Below the pieces are notes generated by a model that made no database searches, was not told the origin of the DNA, and worked only from the letters and a program-made list of their open reading frames with translations. The translations under genes were made by a program, and so were the position numbers. From contig JASANG010002860.1 of NCBI GenBank assembly GCA_030248215.1, positions 186,001 to 250,000 on the forward strand: a stretch of DNA of 64,000 bases, read 5' to 3'. The first letter of the stretch is position 1. Each line of letters begins with the position of its first letter. The stretch comes from Enoplolaimus lenunculus (Eukaryota; Nematoda; Enoplea; Enoplida; Thoracostomopsidae). Positions 11,020-22,000 of the stretch are shown piece after piece.

Positions 11020-11266
11020 ATATGTTTCGGAGAAATTTTAGGCGAAATCCATGTATATTCGCAGGATTTCAACGAACCGGATCGTCCCGACTGTGCAGTT
11101 CTGACATGTGCAAAATCGCTGGCGGATCCAAGTTGTTTAATAGGCTTTGGTCCGCCATCAGGGATTAAAAATCATAATTTGTCATTAAAATTTACTACTA
11201 AAATTGCTTTGGCTTTTCACTCGATTCGCCCTGCGAACTTTTTTCTTTGCTATGTATCGCAAGGGC

Positions 11267-11471
11267 AGCCCGTGTATAGAACAAGGCCGGAACAGTAGTC
11301 TAGGCATATTCCTAAGCCTAAGCCTAAGCCTAAGACTAAGCGTAAGGATGACCCTATTCCTAAGCCTACAGCCTAAAGCCTGCACCTAAGCAAAAAAATT
11401 AGTCTAAAGCTTAAACTGACTCTATTACAGGCCCGTCGGAAAAGGACCGGGCCCTGTTCTATACATGGGCC
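11267..11471 (-). mobile_element. Telomere-motif MITE, inverse orientation
   Basis: Left end AGCCCGTGTATAGAACAAGG, right end CCCTGTTCTATACATGGGCC. Inside are consecutive CCTAAG repeats followed by GTCTAAAGCTTAAACT, the conserved subterminal block. Confidence 0.8.
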
Positions 11472-12150
11472 GTCAGGGCCATCAATTGTCAGAAATTTTT
11501 TGGATCCAACATAGTGTGTAGACTTGTATTAAACTGAAAACTAGACAAACCAAACAAGCGCATATTTAAAAACAACATGTGACGTGTTTGCCTAATTGAA
11601 ATATCACGCGTAAAACTGGTTCACATTTAACCTAAACACGAAACGCGAGGGTGTTTGTTATGATTTTGCTGCCAAACCTAATACGGTTCGCAGAAACATT
11701 GACAAACAGGCCCCTGTGTATAAACAAGGATTATTTTTGAAAAGCCAGCGGTAACATCGTACAAAACAATTTTTCAAATGGAAGTTTTTTGTGTTCGCAG
11801 CTTATACAGTAGCTTAAAAAAGCCTGCACAAAATTCACAAGGGGTTGGACGCCCGAAACCCCTTTTGGCTACGCCATTGGTGATTACCGTATATTCAAAC
11901 GTAAAGCGTATGAGCATTTGCTGTATTCTGTGTTATTTTTAACCTTGATTCGACGTAACTCAAGTTTAACTCAACGAGAGTTTTTCACGTGTTTTTGACG
12001 TAAAATATTTCGTATTCACCATTGTATGAACGTTCCCGAGTACATTCGCCGGTCGTATGCGTTCATTTAGGCTTGGGGTTAGATTCAAAGTTAGGCAAAC
12101 ATTATCGTGATTCTGTTTATGGACTGTTCTGTGCATGAGTCATTACTCAT

Positions 12151-12361
12151 CATACTTCAAAAAATGTTGAGTCAAATTGACTCTCTCCGAAATAGGCTCT
12201 ACGGGACTACACAAACTGAATCAAATTCGACTCCGCCAGAGCCAAATTCGGCTTACTGAGTCGCACGTTTGCCTCTGGCGGAGTCAAATTTGACTCAGTT
12301 TGTGTAGTCCCGTAGAGCCTGTTTCGGAAGAAGTCAATTTGACTCACCATTTTTTGCAGTG
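12151..12361. mobile_element. Palindromic MITE, family 3
   Basis: The two halves are inverted copies of a GAGTCAAATTGACTCTCTCC-type arm plus CGAAATAGGCTCTACGGG and a central GACTCCGCCAGAG / CTCTGGCGGAGTC. The whole element could fold as one hairpin. The right end TTTTTTGCAGTG matches the other copies. Confidence 0.75.
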
Positions 12362-12430
12362 CATATTCAGGTCAAGGTCTTTGAGTTAGAACGACTCGGA
12401 GGGTTGCAACACTTTTTGAATACGTGATTC

Positions 12431-12588
12431 GGGCCGCAGCCAGAGGGGACCGGGTGGTGTTCAGTCCACCTGGAAGAATTTTGGCCCCCTATAGAAAATT
12501 TTTAACCTTGGTTGTATGTCATCGAAAACCGTTGTATGTCCTGCTATAATGTTAGCCCCCCCTAGCAAGGTGAGCTGGCTACGGGCCT
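12431..12588 (-). repeat. Family-7 element (GTAGCCAG ends)
   Basis: Starts GGGCCGCAGCCAGAGG and ends GTGAGCTGGCTACGGGCC, giving short inverted ends. Shared inner blocks are AAAATTTTTAACCTTGGTTG and TGTATGTC.ATCGAAAACC. Similar G-rich, short-ended repeats are common in invertebrate genomes; the family name is not known to me. Confidence 0.6.
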
Positions 12589-12646
12589 AATATGAATATC
12601 TTGTCAGTTTAGTTGTTTTGTGCAGATAAAATTTCACCGCACTGTT

Positions 12647-12813
12647 GGCCCATGTAAAGATCAGGGGCGAAACGTTTTTCTGTGGAACTGCAATAAGAGT
12701 AAGCTTAACCTTTCGACTAATTTTTTTGCTTGGCTTAGGCTTTGGCTTAAGCTTAGGTTTAGGCTTAGAAATATGCTTATAATACTGTTCCGCCTCGGTT
12801 CTTTACATTGGCC
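12647..12813 (+). mobile_element. Telomere-motif MITE
   Basis: Ends GGCCCATGTAAAGATCAGGG and the inverse of GGCCAATGTAAAGAACCGAG. The flanks GCACTGTT / GCAGTGTT match at 7 of 8, a target duplication. Confidence 0.85.
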
Positions 12814-12884
12814 GCAGTGTTTTTGAATAACCAATATGTACATATATTTAAAGATAGCAATTGATAATTTTTCCATTAAAACTT

Positions 12885-13015
12885 TTTCACTATCATATTT
12901 CCTATTTTGCATAGTACCTATTTCAAGCCAAGATTCGAATCGCAGAATTACTGGTGAAAGGCGTCTGCCATCATCACACAGCGCTAAGAAGTTGACGCTT
13001 GAACGCGAAAGGATC
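12885..13015 (-). repeat. Diverged piggyBac-like MITE body with tRNA-like core
   Basis: On the minus strand a tRNA-like stretch reads GATGATGGCAGACGCCTTTC then ACC..GATTCGAATC. The ACGCCTTTCACC block resembles a tRNA-Glu anticodon arm. It lies just left of the intact copy at 13065. Confidence 0.45.
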
Positions 13016-13064
13016 TGACGTCTTGTGGAGATTTTGTGCATTGCATAACTACGCGCAGTAACTA

Positions 13065-13335
13065 TTAACCCCTTCTCACATTGAGTTGCCCGTAGGCAAC
13101 TAAGCGCAGTGTATATACGTTAAATAGTATATATCGCACCGTGTTTAACAATACCAACACGTATACATAGTACTAAATCACCACAAGACGTGAGAGCCCC
13201 CGCGGGCTCGAGCGTCAAGCTCCTATAGCTCAGTGGTGATGGTATACGCCTCCCACTCCAGTCACCGGAGTTCGAATCCTAGCATAAAAGTGGGTCTCAG
13301 GGGAAATAGAAAATATTCATGTGAGAGAGGGTTAA
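13065..13335 (+). mobile_element. piggyBac-like MITE carrying a tRNA-like core, copy 1
   Basis: 271 bp, flanked by and ending in TTAA. Inverted ends are CCCCTTCTCACATTGA and the inverse of TCATGTGAGAGAGGG. TTAA target and CCC ends are the mark of piggyBac elements. Inside are a tRNA A box TAGCTCAGTGGTGATGGTAT and B box GAGTTCGAATCCT in the right spacing. Nearly identical to 31297-31567. Confidence 0.8.
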
Positions 13336-13597
13336 ACTCAGCGCCATATGTATAACGTATACAGTTTGCGATAAGTTGCTTACAGTATACTCTTTGTAGG
13401 CAAGGCCAGTGTTAGGATAGTTGGGTCCCCAAACAGATCCGAGCCGGTTTCACTGACGTGGCCACCCATGGGTCTGGCCACCCAATTAGAAGGGGTATGA
13501 ACTTTCAAAATATATAAAGCTTACAAGTGGGTAAAAACTTCTAAGGGTGGGGGTTGAAAAAATTTCTGTAGGAGTATTTACTTGTAATATGACGCTT

Positions 13598-13770
13598 AAT
13601 CCTTTGTCAAGTGAATATTTTCTATTTCATCTGAGACTTACTTTTATACGACTATTCAAATCAGAGCGACAGGTGTGTGAAGCTTTTACCATTGTCACAC
13701 AGCAATAGGGGATTGACGCTTTAGCGCGAGGGGCGCTCACGTCTTGTGTGAATCTATCACTACGTATACG
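13598..13770 (-). repeat. Diverged piggyBac-like MITE, inverse orientation
   Basis: AATCCTTTGTCAAGTGAATA followed by TTTTCTATTTCATCTGAGAC is the inverse of the right half of 13065-13335, and it continues into ATTGACGCT..GCGCGAGGGG. Confidence 0.5.
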
Positions 13771-14368
13771 TGTTGCAATTTTTAAACACTGTGCGTCACG
13801 GTACAACCGGAGGTTTGCCCCCGGCTCCTGTGCAATTTATACCGGAAGTGTCGGCAATTTCGTTAATAGAATTTTGCATAGTTTTACACAATTTCTTTAT
13901 GTAGGGCGTTCCGTTTTAACTTTTGCTACCATTTTTACTAAAAAATTGGCCGAGATTTTGAAACAAATAAGCGCAAAACTAAAAAAATATAATGAGTCCT
14001 TAGTACAGATACTCGCTAAAATTATCAAATTAAACATCATTTTAGCTACTTAACTTCGCGTTACCTCCGGCTTCACTTTCGGATCCAGGACCAACATGCT
14101 TTGTTGACCTCCGACTTTGGCTCTCGCTCTGGTATTTTTCACCTCCGGTTGCCCCCGGCTGTGCGCTGTATTTAATGTATAGACATTCCGCTGCGTTGCT
14201 CATAGTCAACTCTAAGAGAAGGGATTGTTATAGAAATATGACAAAAACTACAGTATAATATTCTCAGTTGCCTAATAAATCCAATCAAATGTCTAAAATT
14301 AGGTGGCCCTAAAGTAACCTTTGGTATGAATAATAAACGTTAGACTGCACAATGATATCTGCGATATA

Positions 14369-14810
14369 TTGTAGTGACCCGAATAAGAAGGGAGACTGAT
14401 ATTAATTTGGCATCTCGAGAGGGCGCCCCCCTGTTATTCGGTTACTGACTGTTATTTTTAATCCACGCTACGTCATTCTTCGTTACTAATATATCCGGTA
14501 CTGCAATTATCCGATGAATTAAACGTTTATTTGTCTTGCATCAAAAGCTTGAGCGGTATGCAAGGTTGTACTACGGAATGTACTTTCAAAACTTAAGTAT
14601 GCTTTAAAGTTTCGAACTCAACTTGGTTTGATCTTAGAGTTATTTACGCCCTACAATTAAGGATCATTCACATTTATGCACTATAATAAGGGTTCATCAC
14701 TCTATCCGCTTTTACGGACTCTTATTACGGATACGGACTCTTTTTTGATTGGGACTCAAAATGTGGACCCCCTCTTATTATCCAAACCTGTCTTATTCGG
14801 GTCATTACAG
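14369..14810 (+). mobile_element. TA-target MITE, family 2
   Basis: Ends TTGTAGTGACCCGAATAAG and TCTTATTCGGGTCATTACAG. Lacks the nested palindrome present in the copy at 4788, so it shows the uninterrupted form (about 440 bp). Confidence 0.8.
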
Positions 14811-14887
14811 TAGATACCAAAGCAGTACTGGCGTTTCATTCTGACGAGTATTATTCCATTTATGACATAGAGCTTATAAAACATTTG

Positions 14888-15080
14888 GGCCATGTATAGA
14901 ACAGGAGCGGAACATTTTTCTATTGGGCTGTAATACAGTCAGCTTAAGCTTTTGACTAACTTTTTTGCTTAGGCGCTTAGGCTTATGCTTATACTTTAGG
15001 AATAGGCTCATCCTTACACTTTGGCTTAGGCTTAGGAATATGCTTATACTACGGTTCCGGTCCTGTTCTATACATGGGCC
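14888..15080 (+). mobile_element. Telomere-motif MITE
   Basis: Ends GGCCATGTATAGAACAGGAG and the inverse of GGCCCATGTATAGAACAGGA. Flanks AAACATTT / AAGCATTT match at 7 of 8. Confidence 0.85.
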
Positions 15081-15353
15081 AAGCATTTTATTAAAATTAA
15101 AATTCAATCCGCGTTTATCAGGTCTATGTAAGCACGTTAACAATACTTTAAAATATAATCGAATATCATAAAACCTCTATTTTGATTTGACAATAAAAGT
15201 TTAATACACTGGTTATTTTTTGAATAACAGTTGGTACCATTCAGTAGAATCCATACCTAATTTTTTTACTCGTTATATTCAAATATTTCATCAGTTGATA
15301 CACTAAGGCTGATATTAAAATGTTTCGGCGTCATCATCGCGTTTTGTGATTAT

Positions 15354-18205
15354 TTCATACCAAATTAGTCGATTTGAACGGAAAATTTTTTCCAAATTAA
15401 ATTGCCAATTTGTGTCCATGTAATGTGCGAAACGTTTTTTTTCTGTGGGATTGCAATAAAGTAAGCTTAAGCTCTAGACTACGTTTTATTTAGGCTTAAG
15501 TTTTAGCTCATTCTTACGCTTAGGCTTAGGATTCATACCAAATTAGTCGATTTGAACGGAAAATTTTTTCCAAATTAAATTGCCAATTTGTGTCCATGTA
15601 ATGTGCGAAACGTTTTTCTGTGGGATTGCAATAAAGTAAGCTTGAGCTCTAGACTACGTTTTTATTTAGGCTTAAGTTTTAGCTCATTCTTACGCTTAGG
15701 CTTAGGATTCATACCAAATTAGTCGATTTGAACGGAAAATTGTTTTCCAAATTAAATTGGCAATTTGTGTCCATGTAATGTGCGAAACGTTTTTTTTCTG
15801 TGGGATTGCAATAAAGTAAGCTTAAGCTCTAGACTACGTTTTATTTAGGCTTAAGTTTTAGCTCATTCTTACGCTTAGGCTTAGGATTCATACCAAATTA
15901 GTCGATTTGAACGGAAAATTTTTTTCCAAATTAAATTGCCAATTTGTGTCCTTGTAATGTGCGAAACGTTTTTTCTGTGGGATTGCAATAAAGTAAGCTT
16001 GAGCTCTAGACTACGTTTTCATTTAGGCTTAAGTTTTAGCTCATTCTTACGCTTAGGCTTAGGATTCATACCAAATTAGTCGATTTGAACGGAAAATTTT
16101 TTTCCAAATTAAATTGCCAATTTGTGTCCTTGTAATGTGCGAAACGTTTTTTCTGTGGGATTGCAATAAAGTAAGCTTAAGCTCTAGACTACGTTTTTAT
16201 TTAGGCTTAAGTTTTAGCTCATTCTTACGCTTAGGCTTAGGATTCATACCAAATTAGTCGATTTGAACGGAAAATGTTTTTCCAAATTAAATTGCCAATT
16301 TGTGTCCTTGTAATGTGCGAAACGTTTTTTCTGTGGGATTGCAATAAAGTAAGCTTAAGCTCTAGACTACGTTTTATTTAGGCTTAAGTTTTAGCTCATT
16401 CTTACGCTTAGGCTTAGGATTCATACCAAATTAGTCGATTTGAACGGAAAATTTTTTTCCAAATTAAATTGCCAATTTGTGTCCTTGTAATGTGCGAAAC
16501 GTTTTTTCTGTGGGATTGCAATAAAGTAAGCTTGAGCTCTAGACTACGTTTTTATTTAGGCTTAAGTTTTAGCTCATTCTTACGCTTAGGCTTAGGATTC
16601 ATACCAAATTAGTCGATTTGAACGGAAAATTTTTTTCCAAATTAAATTGCCAATTTGTGTCCTTGTAATGTGCGAAACGTTTTTTCTGTGGGATTGCAAT
16701 AAAGTAAGCTTAAACTCTAGACTACGTTTTTATTTAGGCTTAAGTTTTAGCTCATTCTTACGCTTAGGCTTAGGATTCATACCAAATTAGTCGATTTGAA
16801 CGGAAAATTTTTTTCCAAATTAAATTGCCAATTTGTGTCCTTGTAATGTGCGAAACGTTTTTTTTCTGTGGGATTGCAATAAAGTAAGCTTAAGCTCTAG
16901 ACTACGTTTTATTTAGGCTTAAGTTTTAGCTCATTCTTACGCTTAGGCTTAGGATTCATACCAAATTAGTCGATTTGAACGGAAAATTTTTTTCCAAATT
17001 AAATTGCCAATTTGTGTCCATGTAATGTGCGAAACGTTTTTTCTGTGGGATTGCAATAAAGTAAGCTTAAACTCTAGACTACGTTTTTATTTAGGCTTAA
17101 GTTTTAGCTCATTCTTACGCTTTAGGCTTAGGATTCATACCAAATTAGTCGATTTGAACGGAAAAATTTTTTCCAAATTAAATTGCCAATTTGTGTCCTT
17201 GTAATGTGCGAAACGTTTTTTCTGTGGGATTGCAATAAAGTAAGCTTAAACTCTAGACTACGTTTTTATTTAGGCTTAAGTTTTAGCTCATTCTTACGCT
17301 TAGGCTTAGGATTCATACCAAATTAGTCGATTTGAACGGAAAATTTTTTTCCAAATTAAATTGCCAATTTGTGTCCTTGTAATGTGCGAAACGTTTTTTT
17401 CTGTGGGATTGCAATAAAGTAAGCTTGAGCTCTAGACTACGTTTTTATTTAGGCTTAAGTTTTAGCTCATTCTTACGCTTAGGCTTAGGATTCATACCAA
17501 ATTAGTCGATTTGAACGGAAAATTTTTTTCCAAATTAAATTGCCAATTTGTGTCCTTGTAATGTGCGAAACGTTTTTTCTGTGGGATTGCAATAAAGTAA
17601 GCTTAAACTCTAGACTACGTTTTTATTTAGGCTTAAGTTTTAGCTCATTCTTACGCTTAGGCTTAGGATTCATACCAAATTAGTCGATTTGAACGGAAAA
17701 TTTTTTTCCAAATTAAATTGCCAATTTGTGTCCTTGTAATGTGCGAAACGTTTTTTTTCTGCGGGATTGCAATAAAGTAAGCTTAAGCTCTAGACTACGT
17801 TTTATTTAGGCTTAAGTTTTAGCTCATTCTTACGCTTAGGCTTAGGATTCATACCAAATTAGTCGATTTGAACGGAAAATTTTTTTCCAAATTAAATTGC
17901 CAATTTGTGTCCATGTAATGTGCGAAACGTTTTTTCTGTGGGATTGCAATAAAGTAAGCTTAAACTCTAGACTACGTTTTTATTTAGGCTTAAGTTTTAG
18001 CTCATTCTTACGCTTTAGGCTTAGGATTCATACCAAATTAGTCGATTTGAACGGAAAATTTTTTTCCAAATTAAATTGCCAATTTGTGTCCTTGTAATGT
18101 GCGAAACGTTTTTTCTGTGGGATTGCAATAAAGTAAGCTTAAACTCTAGACTACGTTTTTATTTAGGCTTAAGTTTTAGCTCATTCTTACGCTTAGGCTT
18201 AGGAT
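15354..18205 (+). repeat. Satellite array, 16 units of about 178 bp, derived from a telomere MITE
   Basis: Units begin TTCATACCAAATTAGTCGAT at 15354, 15532, 15708, 15887, 16065, 16243, 16420, 16598, 16776, 16955, 17134, 17312, 17491, 17669, 17848 and 18027. Each unit is about 60 bp of non-element sequence followed by the left part of the telomere MITE (GTCCATGTAATGTGCGAAAC, then CTGTGGGATTGCAATAAAGT, then TTAGGC motifs). The last unit runs into an ordinary MITE right end finishing near 18264. Short ORFs in it are repeat artefacts. Confidence 0.95.
16420..18205 (+). repeat. Higher-order duplication of five satellite units
   Basis: Units 7-11 (16420-17311) and 12-16 (17312-18205) match in order by private variants: GAGCTC, AAACTC, a long T run with TAAGCTC, CCATG with CGCTTTAGGC, then CCTTG with AAACTC. 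Period is about 892 bp. Confidence 0.8.
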
Positions 18206-18264
18206 TAGGATTTGGCTTGGGAATACGGGTATACTACTGTGACGGCTCTGTTCTATACACTGGC
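18206..18264 (+). mobile_element. Right end of the telomere MITE that seeded the satellite
   Basis: TACTACTGTGACGGCTCTGT then TCTATACACTGGC is the family's right terminus, directly continuing the last satellite unit. Confidence 0.75.
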
Positions 18265-18925
18265 TGTAATTTGTATTCCGTTTAATAGCAGCATAAGAAT
18301 TATCGTAAAAAAGGGGAATATTTTTGTTATAATGACACAGTATTAATATTGGATAGTAAATGAAATTGTCTAACTTTTTTCAAATTTAGTTTTCTGTACA
18401 GAGGGTAACCTAGGATTCGAAACATAGAAATGTCAAAAAATTCAAACTTAAGCATTAATGAGATGGCAAAGGTAATAAGAAAATGAGAAATGTGCAAAAA
18501 AAAATTTCAAAATCACACCGTTTTTGAACTAACGCGTAAGTCCAGCTCGGACAGGGTCGGCGTTAGGATAGTCGCACGCCGCCCCGCCCCCCAAACAGGT
18601 CCAATTACGACCAGCCTTAAATGTGCCACAGCTCAATAATTTCGTAGGCCGCAAAACAAATTTAGTTTGGCCAGAAGGGGCCCCTATGGTCAGACATCGC
18701 AATTAGGGCAGAGGGGGGGGTTGAGGGCACTGCCGTCACCACTGTGCTTGGTCATATTGATTTAGGCGGCGATATACCTATTCCAATAGTAAACATTCTT
18801 CAACTGAAAGGATTTTTAACCATAGGAGCAGCCTTAGGGACATTTTATGATACTATCTAAAATTTTGTGAAATCTATTTCAAGGTTGTACTAAACTTTAA
18901 ATATGCAATAACAGACTATTCCATA
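18265..18925. other. Region upstream of the phosphatase gene
   Basis: No feature recognised apart from C-rich and G-rich stretches near 18570-18730 that look like remains of dispersed elements. Core promoter elements could not be identified with confidence. Confidence 0.4.
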
Positions 18926-19040
18926 ATGTATATACTTATATTTGTTTTGGTGTTCTACGTTAGTTTGGCGACTTGCAGTGACAAATTGCTAAATACGTTG
19001 GATACAAACTACGACGATTATGAACAAACTGCGTTTTGTG
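18926..19040 (+). CDS. PTP exon 1: signal peptide
   Basis: ATG followed by YILIFVLVFYVSLATCS, a clear hydrophobic leader with a plausible cleavage site. Ends in phase 1 before GTAAAT. The join to exon 2 is by phase only, so this start is likely but not certain. Confidence 0.65.
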
Positions 19041-22000
19041 GTAAATTTTATCCGATTTTGAATCCCAATCAATACGAGTCCGTATTCCTAATAAGAGTCC
19101 GTAAGCCGATATAGTCCTTCAACCCTAATTGAAGTTCATAAATGTCAATTATCCGAAATTGTAGCGCATAAATGACTCCAGCACCAAATACAGTTCAGGT
19201 CGAAGCTTTATAGCATACTACTTATGTTTTAAAGTATATTAAGTAAAACCTTGCATTATCGCTCAAGATTTTGATACAAGACATATAAACGTTTAATTCA
19301 ACGGTTAGTTGCAATAAAGGATTTATATCAGTAAGGAAAGGCGGGTTAAAAATAAATAACAGTCCGTGTTCGAATAGCAGGGGAGGGCACCATCTGGAGA
19401 TGTGAAATAAATATCAATCCTTCTTCCTATTCGAGGTAGTACAGTTGTTCAAAGTATATACGTGTTTGAAAATAGTGTCAAAAACAAAACGGTGTTTTAA
19501 ACGCTTTTCACGTTTCAGCCAGTTCGTTAGCTTTTCTGTGTAGAAAAATGAAATATAATGAATACTTAGTCATCCAACTTTGTTCAATGCGTAAAAGTGT
19601 TCGCGAATGCAAAAAATAAAACAAATTTTCGAATTATAGAACAATCTCAAAGTAGATACAGTATTGACCCGAATAAAAGGGGGAGGGGTAATCAGAGGGG
19701 GGTCCAGATTTTGAGTCCGAACCATTAACCCTAATTGCAGCGCATAAATGACTCCAGGACCAAATAATTTGAGTCCGAAACTTTAAAGCGTAATTAAATT
19801 TTGAAAGTACATTCCTAAGTTTAACCTTGTATTATCGCTCAAGCTATTGACACAAGAGAAATAAACGTTTAATTCAACAGATAATTGCAGTACCGGATAC
19901 ATATCAGTAACGAAGGGCGGCCGAGCGTGGGTTAAAAATAAATAACAGTGTGTAACCGAATAACAAGGGGTACCCTCTGGAGAGGCCAAATAAATATCAG
20001 TTCCCCCTCTTATTCGAGTCTCTACAGTATGCTGGAAACTTTACCAAAATATGTATCTAGGTTATTCCAGCTTTAATTATATAGGTTAGTTCGCTGTTTC
20101 CAAAAATATTACCTTCAATGTTGGCAAATGTTCGTAAGTTTATTAAAAATGTTTTCGTTTTCAGACATACCCATTTCCCGATTACCAGCTCCAAACATTA
20201 CCGATACTTCGCTTGCCTTAGAGTTACCATGCTCTTTTTTACCGGTTATTACCGGTAAGGTAACCATTGTCTCGATTAGCTTGCAACGTACCGAGCACCC
20301 TGATAAAAATTCCGTTACCCTCGCCCCTGATTCAATCGCCGACACTGGACGGCAAGAACCTCAAGACCCTCAACAATTTGTATGTTTCACCCGTACAGCG
20401 TGGCTATCTTATGTGAAATATGGGCTCGTGTCAAGTCAACGGTATTGGTTGAAAATTCGAGTTGAAAATCAAGAATGCAATACGACCCAAAAAATTGAGA
20501 TTGATATTCCCGGACCTACGGAAATATTAGGTAAACCTTAATATTTCAAATATATTTTAAATTGTATATATATCAGGGCACTACCGAAGGTCTGCCCCCG
20601 GCTCCGGCAGGAAATCGGCCTCTGCCTCCGGCAGAATTTTTGCCGGAGGTTCCGGCAATTTCGGTTGTAAAATTTTACATCATTTTGCAAAATTTATCTG
20701 TTTAGCGCGTATCGTTTAACTATTGTCACAATTTTAAGAAAAGGATTTCCGAAATTTCGCAGAAAATTAGCGTAAAACCAAACAACAACTTAACAACATA
20801 TTGCAACGGAAGCGGATATTCGGTACACCCTAGTAAAGGCTTTTTAGCTGGCCCGGGTTTAACCAGTGCAAATTTACTGTTTTTACCCGTAAGTACATCC
20901 GCGCACAATTGCTTTACTCGCAAGCTCAAACGCATTTTTGTGTTCATAAAAAATATTTAAACAAAAATTAATGTTAGCGCCGCAAACATTGTATACTTAC
21001 GGATTCAGGCATATGTAAAGATCAGGAGCCAAACGTTTTCATGCGGGACTGCAATAATTTAAGCTTAAGCTTTAGACTATTTTTTGCTTAGGCTTAGGTT
21101 AAGGCTTAAGCTTATGTATAACCTTATTCTTACCCTTGTCGCTTAGGCTTAGGCTTTGAACGGCGTTGTTCTTTACATTGGCCACGATTTAGAAGAATAT
21201 TTCAATAGAGTGGTAAATGCTATCTAAATTTTAAGTTGGTACAAATTATCAAATTTTACCCACAGTTTGGAATGCTTTACCCACGGGTTTACCCACGTCA
21301 GAAACTTCTTTAACCGCGGCCTAAATTGACCGGCAGGTAACGTGCAACTCTGATCGATATTATCGACGCTACACTGCAAAAAAGGTAAATCAAATTGACT
21401 CCCTTCGAAATAGGCTTTTTCTGACTACACAAACTGAGTCAAAATTCGACTCCGCCTGAGTTAAAATCGACTCAGTTTGACTCTGGCGGAGTCAGTTTGT
21501 GTGGTCAGGAAAAGCCTATTTCGGAGAGAGTTAATTCGACTCACCATTTTTTTGCAGTGTACACGCAACAAGAGAGGCGATATTGCGTGGGTGTAGTGAA
21601 TGGATCGTTCTTAAAGTTCATCAGCTCGCTTCTCCTGTCTCTGCGTGTGTTTTTCAACTGGTTTTTTGAGAATTTAACCTGTTCGACTGGTTTCATTTAT
21701 CACTGACAATGGTAAATCACCCCAGTCATATGTTTCCTTAGCCATAAGCCTCCAACAGCAGCATTTAAAGAAACATTGATAAATGTTGCAGAAGTTGACT
21801 ATGGCGATCGTACAATGCAACCTGTTGAACTACTCCAAGAATCGTCACATTTATCACAGAACTCGCCACAAGGTAAGCGAGTGGAAACAAAGGCTACTTA
21901 GCATAAGTGTAAACATTAGGCTAATTTTTGCAGTAAAATTTCTAGCCTAGGCTTATTTCTATATTTATGCAGACTATATAACATCACCAGAGTATGCTAT

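Larger units (their letters stand above)
8623..15353. other. Intergenic region, repeats only
   Basis: No exon supported. It holds telomere MITEs (9718-9885, 10101-10355, 11267-11471, 12647-12813, 14888-15080), tRNA-like sequences (10776-10847, 10948-11019), a palindromic family-3 MITE (12151-12361), a family-7 element (12431-12588), piggyBac-like copies (12885-13015, 13065-13335, 13598-13770) and a family-2 MITE (14369-14810). A possible poly(A) signal for the receptor (AATAAA) is near 8796. Nothing recognised in about 8800-9700, 11500-12150 and 13800-14340. Confidence 0.55.
20531..21758 (+). other. PTP intron 2
   Basis: Holds a telomere MITE (21008-21183) and a palindromic family-3 MITE (21372-21560). 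A G/C-rich stretch at 20575-20660 resembles that at 13800-13860 (both have CCGGCTCC and GCCGGAAGT/GCCGGAGGT). Confidence 0.6.

Noticed and set aside
15354-18205. CRISPR-like array
   Set aside because: Units of 178 bp repeat in full with no unique spacers, the context is animal DNA, and the units are explained by a MITE plus flank.
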